A program made the position numbers and the translations under genes. Source: Vibrio cincinnatiensis (lineage in GTDB: Bacteria; Pseudomonadota; Gammaproteobacteria; Enterobacterales; Vibrionaceae). From it: a stretch of DNA of 64,000 nt. Positions 9,185 to 17,714 of the stretch are shown here, piece after piece (position 1 is the first letter of the stretch; each line of letters opens with the position of its first letter). The stretch covers positions 578,684-642,683 of the forward strand of contig NZ_SGOM01000001.1 of assembly GCF_022113815.1 (NCBI RefSeq). Reading direction: 5' to 3'. Below the pieces are notes generated by a model. The model was not told the origin of the DNA, made no database searches, and was given only the letters and a program-made list of their open reading frames with translations.

Positions 9185-9225
9185 AACCATAACGTAATCA
9201 GGGATAGCCTAATTGCGTTATGGTT
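9185..9225 (+). terminator. Strong intercistronic hairpin between aapJ and aapQ
   Basis: The 14-base arms at 9185-9198 and 9212-9225 (AACCATAACGTAAT / ATTGCGTTATGGTT) pair fully with one G-T pair around a 13-base loop. No long U tract follows. It probably acts as a partial terminator and as an mRNA 3' stabiliser, keeping binding-protein levels above permease levels, as known for other importer operons. The function is inferred. Confidence 0.6.
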
Positions 9226-9281
9226 TCTCTAGCGCGGGACCTTGCCCGCTCCCATATTGATTGATTTGAGGTTATCATTCT

Positions 9282-10505
9282 ATGAAACCTGAGCCCCTTG
9301 CTGTGCTTAAAATAAGCGAAAAAAACAATAAAACTCGAACTACGTATAAAAGCACACGCTTTTTCTATAACCCAGCCTTTCGGTCTGCTTTATTTCAATT
9401 GCTTGCCGTCATCGCACTGATTTTTTTCTTCTACACCATTATCAATAACGCACTCACCAACTTAAGTGATCGAGGTATTGCCACAGGATTCGATTTTCTT
9501 AAACAGCCAGCTGGATTTGGGATTGGCTTATCTTTAATTGACTATAATGAAGGCCATTCTTATGGACGAACCTTTATCGTCGGCTTACTCAATACAGGAT
9601 TAGTCTCAATATTAGGGATTTTTTTCGCAACCGTATTGGGGTTTATGATTGGAATTGCACGTCTTTCCTCAAATTGGCTGATTAACCGATTAGCTGCACT
9701 TTATGTAGAGACGTTTCGCAATATTCCGTTGTTATTACAAATTTTTTTCTGGTATTTCGCTGTACTGCAAGCGCTACCATCACCAAGAGAAAGCTTGAGT
9801 TTCGCCAATGCTCTTTTTTTAAATGTACGCGGATTATTTTTACCTTCACTGGCGTTTGAACCCGGAAGTCAATTCGTTCTCATGGCACTCGCTATTGGAC
9901 TAACATCTGCCTTTAGTTTCCTTATTTGGAGCAAAAGCCAACAACGAAAAACAGGCAAAACTTGTTCAAATGCTCGTATTGTTTTCTCTGTAAGTTTGGG
10001 GCTCCCTTTTATTATTTATTGGCTATTAGGCATGCCTATTTCACTCCAATATCCAGAATTAAAAGGGTTTAATTATCATGGTGGCATTAGTATCATTCCT
10101 GAATTAGCCGCTCTATTACTTGCTTTAAGTGTCTACACCGCCGCTTTTATTTCAGAAATTGTTCGCTCTGGAATCAATGCTGTCAGTCAAGGTCAAAGTG
10201 AAGCCGCCTTATCGCTAGGTTTGTCTCGATCTCAAACCTTACAGTTGATCATTATTCCCCAAGCCCTGCGAATCATTATTCCACCCCTAACCAGCCAATA
10301 CCTCAACTTAACAAAGAATTCATCCTTAGCCATGGCGATCGGCTACCCAGATTTAGTCTCCGTTTTTGCTGGCACGACGCTCAATCAAACCGGACAAGCC
10401 ATCGAAATTATTGCCATGACAATGGGAGTTTATCTCGCTCTTAGTTTATTCACTTCCGCATTGATGAATATCTACAACCGCAAAGTTGCTCTAGTGGAGA
10501 GATAA
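9282..10505 (+). CDS. aapQ: General L-amino-acid ABC transporter permease AapQ
   Basis: A 407-residue inner-membrane permease of the His/Glu/Gln family. A cytoplasmic N-terminus leads into a first membrane segment (LLAVIALIFFFYTII), and the family insert DRGIATGFDFLKQPAGFGIG is present. The TM domain begins at TFIVGLLNTGLVSILG, and the coupling EAA loop is EAALSLGLSRSQTLQLIIIPQALRI in the C-terminal third. It forms the channel with AapM. GAGG lies 10 bases before the ATG. The gene follows the hairpin after aapJ, and aapM begins 2 bases after its stop. Confidence 0.92.
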   Translation: MKPEPLAVLKISEKNNKTRTTYKSTRFFYNPAFRSALFQLLAVIALIFFFYTIINNALTNLSDRGIATGFDFLKQPAGFGIGLSLIDYNEGHSYGRTFIVGLLNTGLVSILGIFFATVLGFMIGIARLSSNWLINRLAALYVETFRNIPLLLQIFFWYFAVLQALPSPRESLSFANALFLNVRGLFLPSLAFEPGSQFVLMALAIGLTSAFSFLIWSKSQQRKTGKTCSNARIVFSVSLGLPFIIYWLLGMPISLQYPELKGFNYHGGISIIPELAALLLALSVYTAAFISEIVRSGINAVSQGQSEAALSLGLSRSQTLQLIIIPQALRIIIPPLTSQYLNLTKNSSLAMAIGYPDLVSVFAGTTLNQTGQAIEIIAMTMGVYLALSLFTSALMNIYNRKVALVER

Positions 10506-10507
10506 TA

Positions 10508-11599
10508 ATGACAACACCTCTATTTCACGCTCACTCACCTGCCTTATTCACCTCCATACTCACTTGGTTGAGGGAAAATCTATTCAATGGGGTAATCAAT
10601 ACATTCTGTTCCCTATTATTGGGCTACTTAGCTTTGAGCGCTGCTTGGGCCGTATTAGATTGGGCTATTTTTAATGCTGACTGGATCGGTTCAACTCGTG
10701 ACGCTTGCCACGGTGAAGGCGCTTGTTGGGTCTTTATTTCCGTTCGCTGGGAACAATTTATGTATGGTTTCTATCCACCAGAAGAACTATGGAGACCCCG
10801 TCTCTTTTTTGCCTCACTGGCCATCCTACTTCTGCTATTAGCTTATGAGAAAACCCCAAACCGAACCAGAATCTGGGCCTTTTTTGTCACAGCCTATCCT
10901 TGCCTCATCGCTACACTGCTCTATGGTGGCGTTTTTGGCTTAGCCGTCGTTGAAACTCACCGCTGGGGAGGGTTACTCATCACATTAGTCATCGCCTTAG
11001 TGGGAATAATTGCATCTCTACCTATTGGAATACTACTCGCGTTGGGCCGTCGCTCTCGTATGCCAATCATCCGTAGTTTATCCACCGTTTATATTGAAGT
11101 TTGGCGAGGGATACCACTAATTACGGTTCTCTTTATGGCTTCAGTTATGTTACCTCTATTTTTATCTCATGGAACAGAGATCGATAAACTGATTCGCGCC
11201 TTACTTGGTGTGATCATGTTTAGCGCAGCTTATATGGCAGAAGTCATTCGAGGAGGCTTACAAGCGATAACGAAAGGGCAATATGAGGCAGCCAATGCAT
11301 TAGGCCTAAGTTACTGGAAAAAAATGACGCTAATTATCCTTCCGCAAGCGTTAAAAATCACCATTCCTTCCATCGTCAACACGTTTATCGGCCTATTTAA
11401 AGATAGCAGCTTAGTGCTGATCATCGGCATGTTTGATGTGTTGGGAATTGGACAAACCGCCAATACGGATCCTGACTGGCTAGGCTTTGCTACCGAAAGC
11501 TATGTTTTTGTTGCCCTTGTCTTTTGGCTGTTCTGCTTTGCGATGTCTCGCTACTCTATTTGGCTCGAACATAAACTGCATACTGGCCACAAACACTAA
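10508..11599 (+). CDS. aapM: General L-amino-acid ABC transporter permease AapM
   Basis: A 363-residue membrane permease that partners AapQ. Several hydrophobic segments are seen, with the family GRRSRMPIIRSLSTVYIEVWRGIPLITVLF stretch (about residue 180 onward) and the EAA coupling loop EAANALGLSYWKKMTLIILPQALKI. GAGAGATAATA precedes the ATG and overlaps the aapQ stop, so translation is probably coupled. The ATPase gene follows after 27 bases. Confidence 0.92.
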   Translation: MTTPLFHAHSPALFTSILTWLRENLFNGVINTFCSLLLGYLALSAAWAVLDWAIFNADWIGSTRDACHGEGACWVFISVRWEQFMYGFYPPEELWRPRLFFASLAILLLLLAYEKTPNRTRIWAFFVTAYPCLIATLLYGGVFGLAVVETHRWGGLLITLVIALVGIIASLPIGILLALGRRSRMPIIRSLSTVYIEVWRGIPLITVLFMASVMLPLFLSHGTEIDKLIRALLGVIMFSAAYMAEVIRGGLQAITKGQYEAANALGLSYWKKMTLIILPQALKITIPSIVNTFIGLFKDSSLVLIIGMFDVLGIGQTANTDPDWLGFATESYVFVALVFWLFCFAMSRYSIWLEHKLHTGHKH

Positions 11600-11626
11600 A
11601 TAATAATGAATAAAAGGAATTGAATC

Positions 11627-12385
11627 ATGATGATCCCCCACTCTCATAATCCATCAGTCATTGATATTCAAAATATGCATAAATGGTATGGCGAATTCCA
11701 CGTGTTGAAAAACATTAATTTGAATGTGCACAAAGGAGAGCGCATCGTTATTTGTGGGCCATCGGGATCAGGAAAATCAACGATGATCCGCTGTATCAAT
11801 CGACTAGAAGAACACCAACAAGGGAAGATTTTAGTTTCAGGTCATGAATTAACTGACGATTTAAAAAATATCGAAGCGGTCAGGAGAGAAGTAGGCATGT
11901 GCTTTCAACACTTTAATCTTTTCCCTCATTTAACGGTATTAGAAAATTGTACGCTAGCCCCAATCTGGGTAAAAAAAATACCGAAAGGGGAAGCTGAGGC
12001 AATAGCTATGAAATATTTACAGCGAGTCAAAATTCCAGATCAAGCAGATAAATATCCCGGTCAGTTATCCGGCGGGCAGCAACAACGCGTAGCAATTGCT
12101 CGTTCATTATGCATGAATCCACAAATAATGTTGTTTGATGAACCTACATCAGCGCTGGATCCAGAAATGGTTCGAGAAGTACTTGATGTTATGACTGAAC
12201 TGGCAAAGGAAGGAATGACCATGCTCTGTGTCACCCATGAAATGGGCTTTGCAAAAGAAGTGGCAGATCGAGTTATCTTCATGGATGGCGGTGAAATTAT
12301 TGAAGAAAATACCCCCACCAATTTCTTTAATTACCCTCAGTCTGAGCGGACTCAAAACTTTTTAGCTCAAATTCTACATCATTAA
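11627..12385 (+). CDS. aapP: General L-amino-acid ABC transporter ATPase AapP
   Basis: A 252-residue nucleotide-binding subunit with Walker [10 protein letters not shown] near residue 44, Q-loop [13 protein letters not shown], signature LSGGQQQR, Walker [15 protein letters not shown] and the switch histidine in CVTHEMGFA. It hydrolyses ATP on the cytoplasmic face to drive amino-acid import through AapQM. AAGGAATTGAATC precedes tandem ATGs at 11627 and 11630; either could be used. Last gene of the operon. Confidence 0.94.
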   Translation: MMIPHSHNPSVIDIQNMHKWYGEFHVLKNINLNVHKGERIVICGPSGSGKSTMIRCINRLEEHQQGKILVSGHELTDDLKNIEAVRREVGMCFQHFNLFPHLTVLENCTLAPIWVKKIPKGEAEAIAMKYLQRVKIPDQADKYPGQLSGGQQQRVAIARSLCMNPQIMLFDEPTSALDPEMVREVLDVMTELAKEGMTMLCVTHEMGFAKEVADRVIFMDGGEIIEENTPTNFFNYPQSERTQNFLAQILHH

Positions 12386-12488
12386 GTTTTTCTACAGAGA
12401 AAGCTGGTAATATCACGTTACAACTTGTTCACACATAACCCTCTCGTTTGGATTATGATTCTAACCAAGGAAAAGACAAAGTATGGGA

Positions 12489-12514
12489 TTGAAATTAGGA
12501 ACTTTTGGCCCCAT
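12489..12514 (+). promoter_or_regulatory. Candidate heat-shock (sigma32) promoter of the yccA-type gene
   Basis: TTGAAA at 12489-12494 and CCCCAT at 12509-12514 are separated by 14 bases. This matches the RpoH consensus (TTGAAA, 11-16 bases, CCCCAT) at all twelve consensus bases. It would start transcription about 35 bases before the ATG at 12556. Confidence 0.55.
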
Positions 12515-12555
12515 CAATGTCTACATAAATATCACCACCTTCTATGAGGAAGAGT

Positions 12556-13215
12556 ATGAATAGTCCTATGTATTCACGCACCTCGTCTTATGACAGTGCT
12601 CTACAAACCAACAAAGTGCTCAGAAACACCTATGCACTGCTTTCTATGACGTTGCTATGGTCAGCGGTGATTGCTGGTATTTCTATGGCAATGAACCTAC
12701 CAAGACCTGGCTTACTGATTATGTTAGTCGGTTTTTATGGTCTATTATTCCTGACAGAAAAAAATCGCAATAACGGTTTAGGTTTAGTCTTTACCTTCCT
12801 ATTCACTGGATTCTTAGGCTACACCATTGGCCCCATTCTCAATATGTATGTTGGGGCTGGGATGGGCGATGTGGTGCTGACTGCGCTAGGAGGCACAGCT
12901 CTTGCCTTTATGGGAGCTTCGGCTTATGCGCTAACCACTAAACGCGATCTTTCTTTCCTTGGCGGCCTCTTAATGGCGGGCTTTGTGGTATTACTTGTAG
13001 GTATGGTAGCGAACATTTTCCTACAAATGCCTATGTTGTATTTAGCCATGAGCGGAATGTTTGTGCTGTTTTCAACAGGTGCAATTTTACTAACTACGCA
13101 ACAAATTGTACGTGGTGGAGAAACAAATTATATCTCCGCAACCGTGACCTTGTATGTTTCAATTTATAATCTGTTCATCAGCTTATTGAGTATTCTTGGC
13201 ATTATGCGCGACTAA
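12556..13215 (+). CDS. yccA: Bax inhibitor-1 / YccA family membrane protein
   Basis: A 219-residue inner-membrane protein with about seven hydrophobic segments, typical of the BI-1/UPF0005 family. In E. coli YccA is a substrate and modulator of the membrane protease FtsH. Visible family stretches include NKVLRNTYALLSMTLLWSA near the N-terminus and GGETNYISATVTLYVSIYNL near the C-terminus. The ATG at 12556 is chosen because AGGA lies 5 bases upstream; an in-frame ATG at 12544 lacks this. It sits behind a sigma32-like promoter and ends in a clear terminator. Confidence 0.9.
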   Translation: MNSPMYSRTSSYDSALQTNKVLRNTYALLSMTLLWSAVIAGISMAMNLPRPGLLIMLVGFYGLLFLTEKNRNNGLGLVFTFLFTGFLGYTIGPILNMYVGAGMGDVVLTALGGTALAFMGASAYALTTKRDLSFLGGLLMAGFVVLLVGMVANIFLQMPMLYLAMSGMFVLFSTGAILLTTQQIVRGGETNYISATVTLYVSIYNLFISLLSILGIMRD

Positions 13216-13246
13216 CTGCTCGCTCATTTACTTTGTATTTTTACCT

Positions 13247-13269
13247 AGCCCGAAAGTCAATTTCGGGCT
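13247..13269 (+). terminator. Rho-independent terminator after yccA
   Basis: AGCCCGAAA (13247-13255) pairs with TTTCGGGCT (13261-13269) around a 5-base loop and is followed by TTTATTTTTTC. It is a classic intrinsic terminator, 31 bases after the yccA stop. Confidence 0.85.
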
Positions 13270-13338
13270 TTTATTTTTTCTTGAGCTCCTTCAGCCTCTC
13301 TATTACCCTATACCCACTTTAAGTTTAGGCAACTCACT

Positions 13339-13668
13339 ATGTTTGAATATAACGGTAAAACCATCGATACAGATTCACAAGGCTACCTACTTGATCATAC
13401 GGTATGGGAAGAAGGTATGATTCCCGTCCTTGCTAAAGAAGAAGGCATCACTCTCGATAACGCTCACCTAGAGGTCATACATTTCGTTCGCCAATTTTAT
13501 TTGGAATTCAATACGTCTCCCGCAATCAGAATGTTAGTCAAAGCTATGGAAAAAGCGCACGGCCCTGAAAAGGGAAACAGCAAATATCTTTTTAAACTTT
13601 TTCCGAAAGGCCCAGCGAAACAAGCAACCAAACTTGCCGGTTTACCAAAACCAGCCAAATGTTTGTGA
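13339..13668 (+). CDS. tusE: Sulfurtransferase TusE (DsrC family)
   Basis: A 109-residue cytoplasmic protein. TusE accepts persulfide sulfur from TusBCD and passes it to MnmA for 2-thiouridine in tRNA. The family stretch [12 protein letters not shown] and the C-terminal cysteine in the PAKCL tail, which carries the persulfide, are present. Length is normal for the family. AGG lies about 11 bases before the ATG. It follows the yccA terminator and converges with acyP; yccA, tusE, acyP and rlmI also cluster in E. coli (yccA-tusE-yccX-rlmI). Confidence 0.93.
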   Translation: MFEYNGKTIDTDSQGYLLDHTVWEEGMIPVLAKEEGITLDNAHLEVIHFVRQFYLEFNTSPAIRMLVKAMEKAHGPEKGNSKYLFKLFPKGPAKQATKLAGLPKPAKCL

Positions 13669-13699
13669 TCATTAACTCTGCATTGTTTAATGCATGTAG

Positions 13700-13975
13700 C
13701 TAAAGAATTTGAAACCCTTGACAGGGAGTGTCAAGTATCGTTGTGGTACGTTCTACTTGGTCCACCTGAGCACTTTTGGGCCCTTGATTTAGCCACTCCC
13801 AAAACACTTCAACCTTGTTGGGATCACCACAAGCAACCACTTCCACATCCCCATTATTTAAATTTTTAGCATACCCGGTCAAACCCAATTTAAGACCTTG
13901 ATGCGCAGTGTGATAACGAAACCCCACCCCTTGGACAATCCCGGACACTCTAAATTTTTCGCATTGTATCGTCAT
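13700..13975 (-). CDS. acyP: Acylphosphatase
   Basis: A 91-residue enzyme that hydrolyses carboxyl-phosphate bonds of acylphosphates. The phosphate-binding loop [10 protein letters not shown] holds the catalytic arginine, and the second motif [13 protein letters not shown] holds the catalytic asparagine. Length and fold signature match E. coli YccX. AAGGTGATAGT precedes the ATG. Its 3' end converges with tusE, and it is divergent from rlmI. Confidence 0.95.
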   Translation of the reverse strand: MTIQCEKFRVSGIVQGVGFRYHTAHQGLKLGLTGYAKNLNNGDVEVVACGDPNKVEVFWEWLNQGPKSAQVDQVERTTTILDTPCQGFQIL

Positions 13976-14111
13976 ACTATCACCTTGATAAATGGCTTAT
14001 CATAAAAGTAATGGATAACCTAAGTATATATCACTGGTGATCCTTGTTTGCATTTCAGCATCACTTACATGACAATACGCGCCCTTTTTTATGAAACATG
14101 TGAGTAGCCCT

Positions 14112-15305
14112 ATGACTCCAGCAATCTATCTGGTCAAAGACCGTGACAAATCTCTACGTCGCCGTCACCCTTGGATTTTTTCTCGTGGTATCAGCAAAGT
14201 AGAAGGTACTCCACAATTAGGGGATACGGTTGATGTTTACAGCCATAATGGTCAATGGTTAGCAAAAGCGGCCTACTCTCCTCACTCACAGATTCGAGCT
14301 CGAGTATGGAGCTTTAACAATGAAACCATCGACACTTCTTTTTTCATCAAACGTATCCAACAAGCACAGTGTTTGCGCGAAGAATTGATTCAACGTGATG
14401 GCGTCACAGGGTACCGATTAGTTGCCGCTGAATCGGATGGATTGCCTGGAATAACCATCGATAAATATCAAAATTATCTGGTCTGCCAATTACTGAGTGC
14501 TGGAGCTGAGTTCCATAAAGACAACTTAGTAGAAGCTCTCAAATACTGTTTCTCTGATTGCTCTATTTATGAGCGTTCTGATGTCGCAGTAAGAAAAAAG
14601 GAGGGGTTAGAGGAACGAGTCGGCGTTCTCTATGGTAACACACCACCTGATTCTGTGATTATCGAAGAAAATGGCGTGAAAATCAGCGTTGATATTGTCG
14701 GTGGACATAAAACAGGTTTTTATCTTGATCAGCGTGACAGCCGTTATCATTCGATGAAATATGTAAAAGATAAGGAAGTACTTAACTGTTTCTCTTATAC
14801 GGGTGGATTTGGACTATATGCATTAAAAGGTGGAGCAAAACGAGTAATTAATGCTGATGTATCACAACCTGCGCTCGATACAGCAAAATTAAATGCCCAT
14901 CTCAATGAGTTTGATATAAGTAAAAAACGAGCAGTCTTTTTAAATGCAGATGTATTTAAGTTGCTGCGTGAATACCGTGATCAAGGTACACAATTTGATG
15001 TGGTGATCATGGATCCACCTAAGTTTGCAGATGCTAAAGCTCAATTAGCAGGGGCATGTCGTGGTTATAAAGATATCAACATGCTAGCGATGCAAATACT
15101 AAAACCGGGAGGCACTTTACTTACCTACTCATGTTCAGGCCTAATGGACCAAACTCTGTTTCAGAAAATTATTGCCGATGCCGCTTTAGATGCTAAGCGA
15201 GAAGTGAAATTTATCGAACGCTTTGGACAGGCTGCTGATCACCCGATTGATTCGGCCTACCCAGAAGGGTTTTACCTAAAAGGCTTTGCTTGTAAAGTTC
15301 TATAA
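14112..15305 (+). CDS. rlmI: 23S rRNA (cytosine-1962-C5)-methyltransferase RlmI
   Basis: RlmI methylates C1962 of 23S rRNA using S-adenosylmethionine. The protein has an N-terminal PUA domain ([16 protein letters not shown]), a middle domain ([21 protein letters not shown]) and a Rossmann methyltransferase domain with [15 protein letters not shown] as the SAM loop and VIMDPPKF as motif IV. It is close to E. coli RlmI throughout. I chose ATG 14112 (397 residues) because it aligns with the family N-terminus; ATG 14091 would add seven residues. Neither has a strong ribosome binding site. Confidence 0.93.
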   Translation: MTPAIYLVKDRDKSLRRRHPWIFSRGISKVEGTPQLGDTVDVYSHNGQWLAKAAYSPHSQIRARVWSFNNETIDTSFFIKRIQQAQCLREELIQRDGVTGYRLVAAESDGLPGITIDKYQNYLVCQLLSAGAEFHKDNLVEALKYCFSDCSIYERSDVAVRKKEGLEERVGVLYGNTPPDSVIIEENGVKISVDIVGGHKTGFYLDQRDSRYHSMKYVKDKEVLNCFSYTGGFGLYALKGGAKRVINADVSQPALDTAKLNAHLNEFDISKKRAVFLNADVFKLLREYRDQGTQFDVVIMDPPKFADAKAQLAGACRGYKDINMLAMQILKPGGTLLTYSCSGLMDQTLFQKIIADAALDAKREVKFIERFGQAADHPIDSAYPEGFYLKGFACKVL

Positions 15306-15318
15306 CTTAATTTGAGTC

Positions 15319-15351
15319 ATTATACTCACCTCATTAGGGGCTGAGTATAAT
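15319..15351. other. Inverted repeat downstream of rlmI
   Basis: ATTATACTCA (15319-15328) and TGAGTATAAT (15342-15351) are a perfect 10-base inverted repeat with a smaller CCTC/GGGG pairing possible in the loop. It has no U tract, so it is not a normal terminator. It could be a structured 3' end or an operator-like site; function unknown. Confidence 0.4.
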
Positions 15352-15390
15352 CGCCCTGTATCGGGCAACAAGTTTAAAATACAGCAGAAA

Positions 15391-15421
15391 CAACAAAGCC
15401 CACTTGAAGTGGGCTTTGTTG
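15391..15421. terminator. Bidirectional terminator between rlmI and the tRNA-Val pair
   Basis: CAACAAAGCCCAC (15391-15403) pairs perfectly with GTGGGCTTTGTTG (15409-15421), giving a 13 bp stem and a TTGAA loop, with U-rich 3' flanks in both directions. It fits termination of rlmI on the plus strand and of the tRNA transcript on the minus strand. Confidence 0.75.
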
Positions 15422-15442
15422 TTTGTTCATAAAGAACGAATC

Positions 15443-15519
15443 TGGTGCGTCTGAGTGGACTCGAACCACCGACCCCCGCCATGTCAAGGCGATACTCTAA
15501 CCAGCTGAGCTACAGACGC
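15443..15519 (-). tRNA. tRNA-Val(GAC), copy 1
   Basis: A 77-base cloverleaf on the minus strand with the D-arm AGCTCAGCTGGTTAGAGT, anticodon loop TTGACAT (anticodon GAC, valine GUC/GUU codons), T-arm GGTTCGAACCC and an encoded CCA end. It resembles E. coli tRNA-Val(GAC). It differs from copy 2 only by one acceptor-stem base pair (U6-A67 here). Confidence 0.95.
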
Positions 15520-15537
15520 AAACTCTATTATTCTCTT

Positions 15538-15614
15538 TGGTGCGTCCGAGTGGACTCGAACCACCGACCCCCGCCATGTCAAGGCGATACTCTAACCAGC
15601 TGAGCTACGGACGC
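15538..15614 (-). tRNA. tRNA-Val(GAC), copy 2
   Basis: The same 77-base tRNA as copy 1, 18 bases upstream on the minus strand and so transcribed first in a likely two-tRNA transcript. Anticodon GAC, encoded CCA. Its acceptor stem has C6-G67 where copy 1 has U6-A67, so pairing is kept. Confidence 0.95.
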
Positions 15615-15944
15615 ATCACTTGAGAACGAGGTGGATATTAGCGATTGATTTTAACCAGTGCAAGTCTATTTTCTATGTTTTTGAACTGATTGGCTTTTAC
15701 ACCACCAATTTGCTGTTTTTTTATCCTTTATTCTTGCTAAATTCACAAACCTGCCTAAAACTATAGTGCAAATGAGGAAAGAGAAAAAAACAACTCATCG
15801 AGGCTTATCACACTACGTGCAAGGTAACTAATTAGAACTACCTCTCCTTTTGTGACTCGGATTCAAAAATAATATTGATTGCTGAAACCAAATAAGTACT
15901 ATAGCGCATATGGATTAAGGAATATGCAATCGAGTCGTTAGAAC
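15615..15944. other. Intergenic region between tRNA-Val and the diguanylate cyclase gene
   Basis: About 330 AT-rich bases must hold the minus-strand tRNA promoter and the plus-strand promoter of the cyclase gene. I looked for a cyclic-di-GMP riboswitch, common in Vibrio, and see no convincing conserved core. No open frame with a ribosome binding site is evident. Confidence 0.35.
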
Positions 15945-17006
15945 ATGGATGCAAAGTTGTTTGGCAATTCGCATACGTTAAGAACATCAGTTCTAACAGG
16001 ATTAAGCCTGTTTCTGACTGCTATTGCTCTTTTCTTTGCTACCTTTAACGTTATCTACCATCAGACTTATTTACTTGCGGGATTGGAACTCTTATTTGCC
16101 ATACATTCAGCCTACCTCTATCGACTCACAAGACGAGAGCGGCACACCTTTCGACACATTCAATGGTATGTCTATTTTTTGGTCACTATCATCAGTATTG
16201 GTACGTACCTACAACCCATAAGTCATGGGCTATTTTTATGGAGCTTACTTTGTCCCGTACTTTTATATGTCTTGCTGGGTTTAAAGCAAGGCCAACTGAT
16301 AACAGGGATTGTACTTATCATTCAAGTCACCAGTCTCTTTCATCAGTCATCCCCCTTCGCGGGTTACAACATAGGGGCAACCTTAATTAATCTGATTGCT
16401 TGTTACAGTGGTATTTGGATTATTGCCCACATCTATGAATTTAATCGAAATAAAATTGAAAACACCTTAACCTACTTAGCATCCAGGGACTCTCTCACCG
16501 GAGCCCATAACCGTTTATCACTAAACTCAGCCTTTCAACACTTTAAACATAATAAAGACCACGATTCGTCACTATGTCTTTTAATCCTTGATTTAGACTA
16601 CTTTAAACAGATCAATGATGAATACGGTCATGATGCTGGAGATAAAGTGTTAATAGATACCAGCCATTTATTAGCTAACATTGTTGGTGATAATAATATT
16701 TATAGAATTGGTGGAGAAGAGTTCTGTATCACCTTATTTGACCACTCATTGAGCCAAGCAGAACATGTGGGAGAAAGGTTGCGCAATATTATGGCAAACC
16801 ACCTCTTCTCTCATCATAACAAACGTATTCAACTCACACTGAGTGTTGGAATCTGTGAGTATCGAGAAGGTGACAACTTAAATGAATTAATTAAACTGGC
16901 AGATTTAGAACTCTATCGAGCCAAAAAAAATGGTCGAAACCAAGTTCGGATCTGCCAAACATCGGATACTGCTGCATATACCGCTTCTCAAGCAGAGACA
17001 CTTTAA
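15945..17006 (+). CDS. Membrane diguanylate cyclase (GGDEF)
   Basis: A 353-residue protein has five or six transmembrane segments in residues ~15-163, then a GGDEF domain from about residue 178. The active-site motif is GGEEF at residues 256-260, and the metal/GTP-binding DLDYFKQINDEYGHDAGD is intact, so it should make cyclic-di-GMP from two GTP. No RxxD inhibitory site is seen upstream of GGEEF, suggesting no product inhibition through a primary I-site. There is no recognisable extracytoplasmic sensor domain; the membrane part may sense directly. Its stop codon overlaps that of the convergent DUF2726 gene. Confidence 0.9.
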   Translation: MDAKLFGNSHTLRTSVLTGLSLFLTAIALFFATFNVIYHQTYLLAGLELLFAIHSAYLYRLTRRERHTFRHIQWYVYFLVTIISIGTYLQPISHGLFLWSLLCPVLLYVLLGLKQGQLITGIVLIIQVTSLFHQSSPFAGYNIGATLINLIACYSGIWIIAHIYEFNRNKIENTLTYLASRDSLTGAHNRLSLNSAFQHFKHNKDHDSSLCLLILDLDYFKQINDEYGHDAGDKVLIDTSHLLANIVGDNNIYRIGGEEFCITLFDHSLSQAEHVGERLRNIMANHLFSHHNKRIQLTLSVGICEYREGDNLNELIKLADLELYRAKKNGRNQVRICQTSDTAAYTASQAETL

Positions 17007-17689
17007 CGCTCAATATCCTGGGTGTTATCTTCTGTCTCTTCTAATTCATACACTACATTGAAATTTTCAGTATAGGTACAATGGGGCTGGCGGCTACAGG
17101 TAAAAAAGCGTCGCCCTTTAAATTCACCTTGACTGGCAACCTTTATAACCATTGGGCTACCACAACGCTTACAAAAACGCACTTCTTTATCTGTTTCAAT
17201 AAGATCAATATGAGCAGCCAATAATCGGCGTAACTTCCCCACTTGATAACTGTATTTCATGTTTGCCCCAATTAAGGGAATGTTAGCCGATTGACAAACA
17301 TGCAGTAGCAGTTTCTGCCTTTCTAATTTATTTTTCGCCAGCGGCTTACCATCATCTAATTCAATGATAACCCTAGGCTCAAGAGTCCGAGCATCACAAA
17401 CAATAAAATTAAAATGATTCTTAGCAATACGATTATAGGCGGCAAACTGACTTTTCTTTTTTAGCTTTCCTGGGGCAATGACATTCGCCATATTCACCTT
17501 GGCTAAAACTACGCCATGATCACCAACCGCTGCTCTTAATGCATGATAGAAGGTGCTTTCAGAGGCATTAAGCAATACCCCCTTTTTTTTATATGTATAC
17601 TCTTTGCTACTCTCTTGACGAATAACGTATTTCTGAATAAAAACGAAAAAAACAACCAATAGTGCAACGATAATAAATATGTTCGTCAT
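17003..17689 (-). CDS. DUF2726 protein with C-terminal topoisomerase-type zinc ribbon
   Basis: A 228-residue protein. An N-terminal membrane anchor (residues ~3-20) is followed by a DUF2726 domain (about residues 38-160) with the nuclease-like FIVCDARTLEPRVIIELDD and a trailing KLERQKLL helix. It ends in a four-cysteine zinc ribbon (CKRCGSPM ... FTCSRQPHC). DUF2726 resembles the restriction-endonuclease-like fold, so nucleic-acid binding or cleavage is possible but unproven. AGGTACT precedes the ATG. It lies between the cyclase and cheV genes, with cheV upstream on the same strand. Confidence 0.82.
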   Translation of the reverse strand: MTNIFIIVALLVVFFVFIQKYVIRQESSKEYTYKKKGVLLNASESTFYHALRAAVGDHGVVLAKVNMANVIAPGKLKKKSQFAAYNRIAKNHFNFIVCDARTLEPRVIIELDDGKPLAKNKLERQKLLLHVCQSANIPLIGANMKYSYQVGKLRRLLAAHIDLIETDKEVRFCKRCGSPMVIKVASQGEFKGRRFFTCSRQPHCTYTENFNVVYELEETEDNTQDIER

Positions 17690-17714
17690 AGTACCTGTTT
17701 GAGGCTAAATATGG

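Noticed and set aside
15300..15482. Minus-strand frame of 60 codons reaching into tRNA-Val
   Set aside because: Its N-terminal part is translated tRNA sequence, a common spurious ORF; it has no ribosome binding site.
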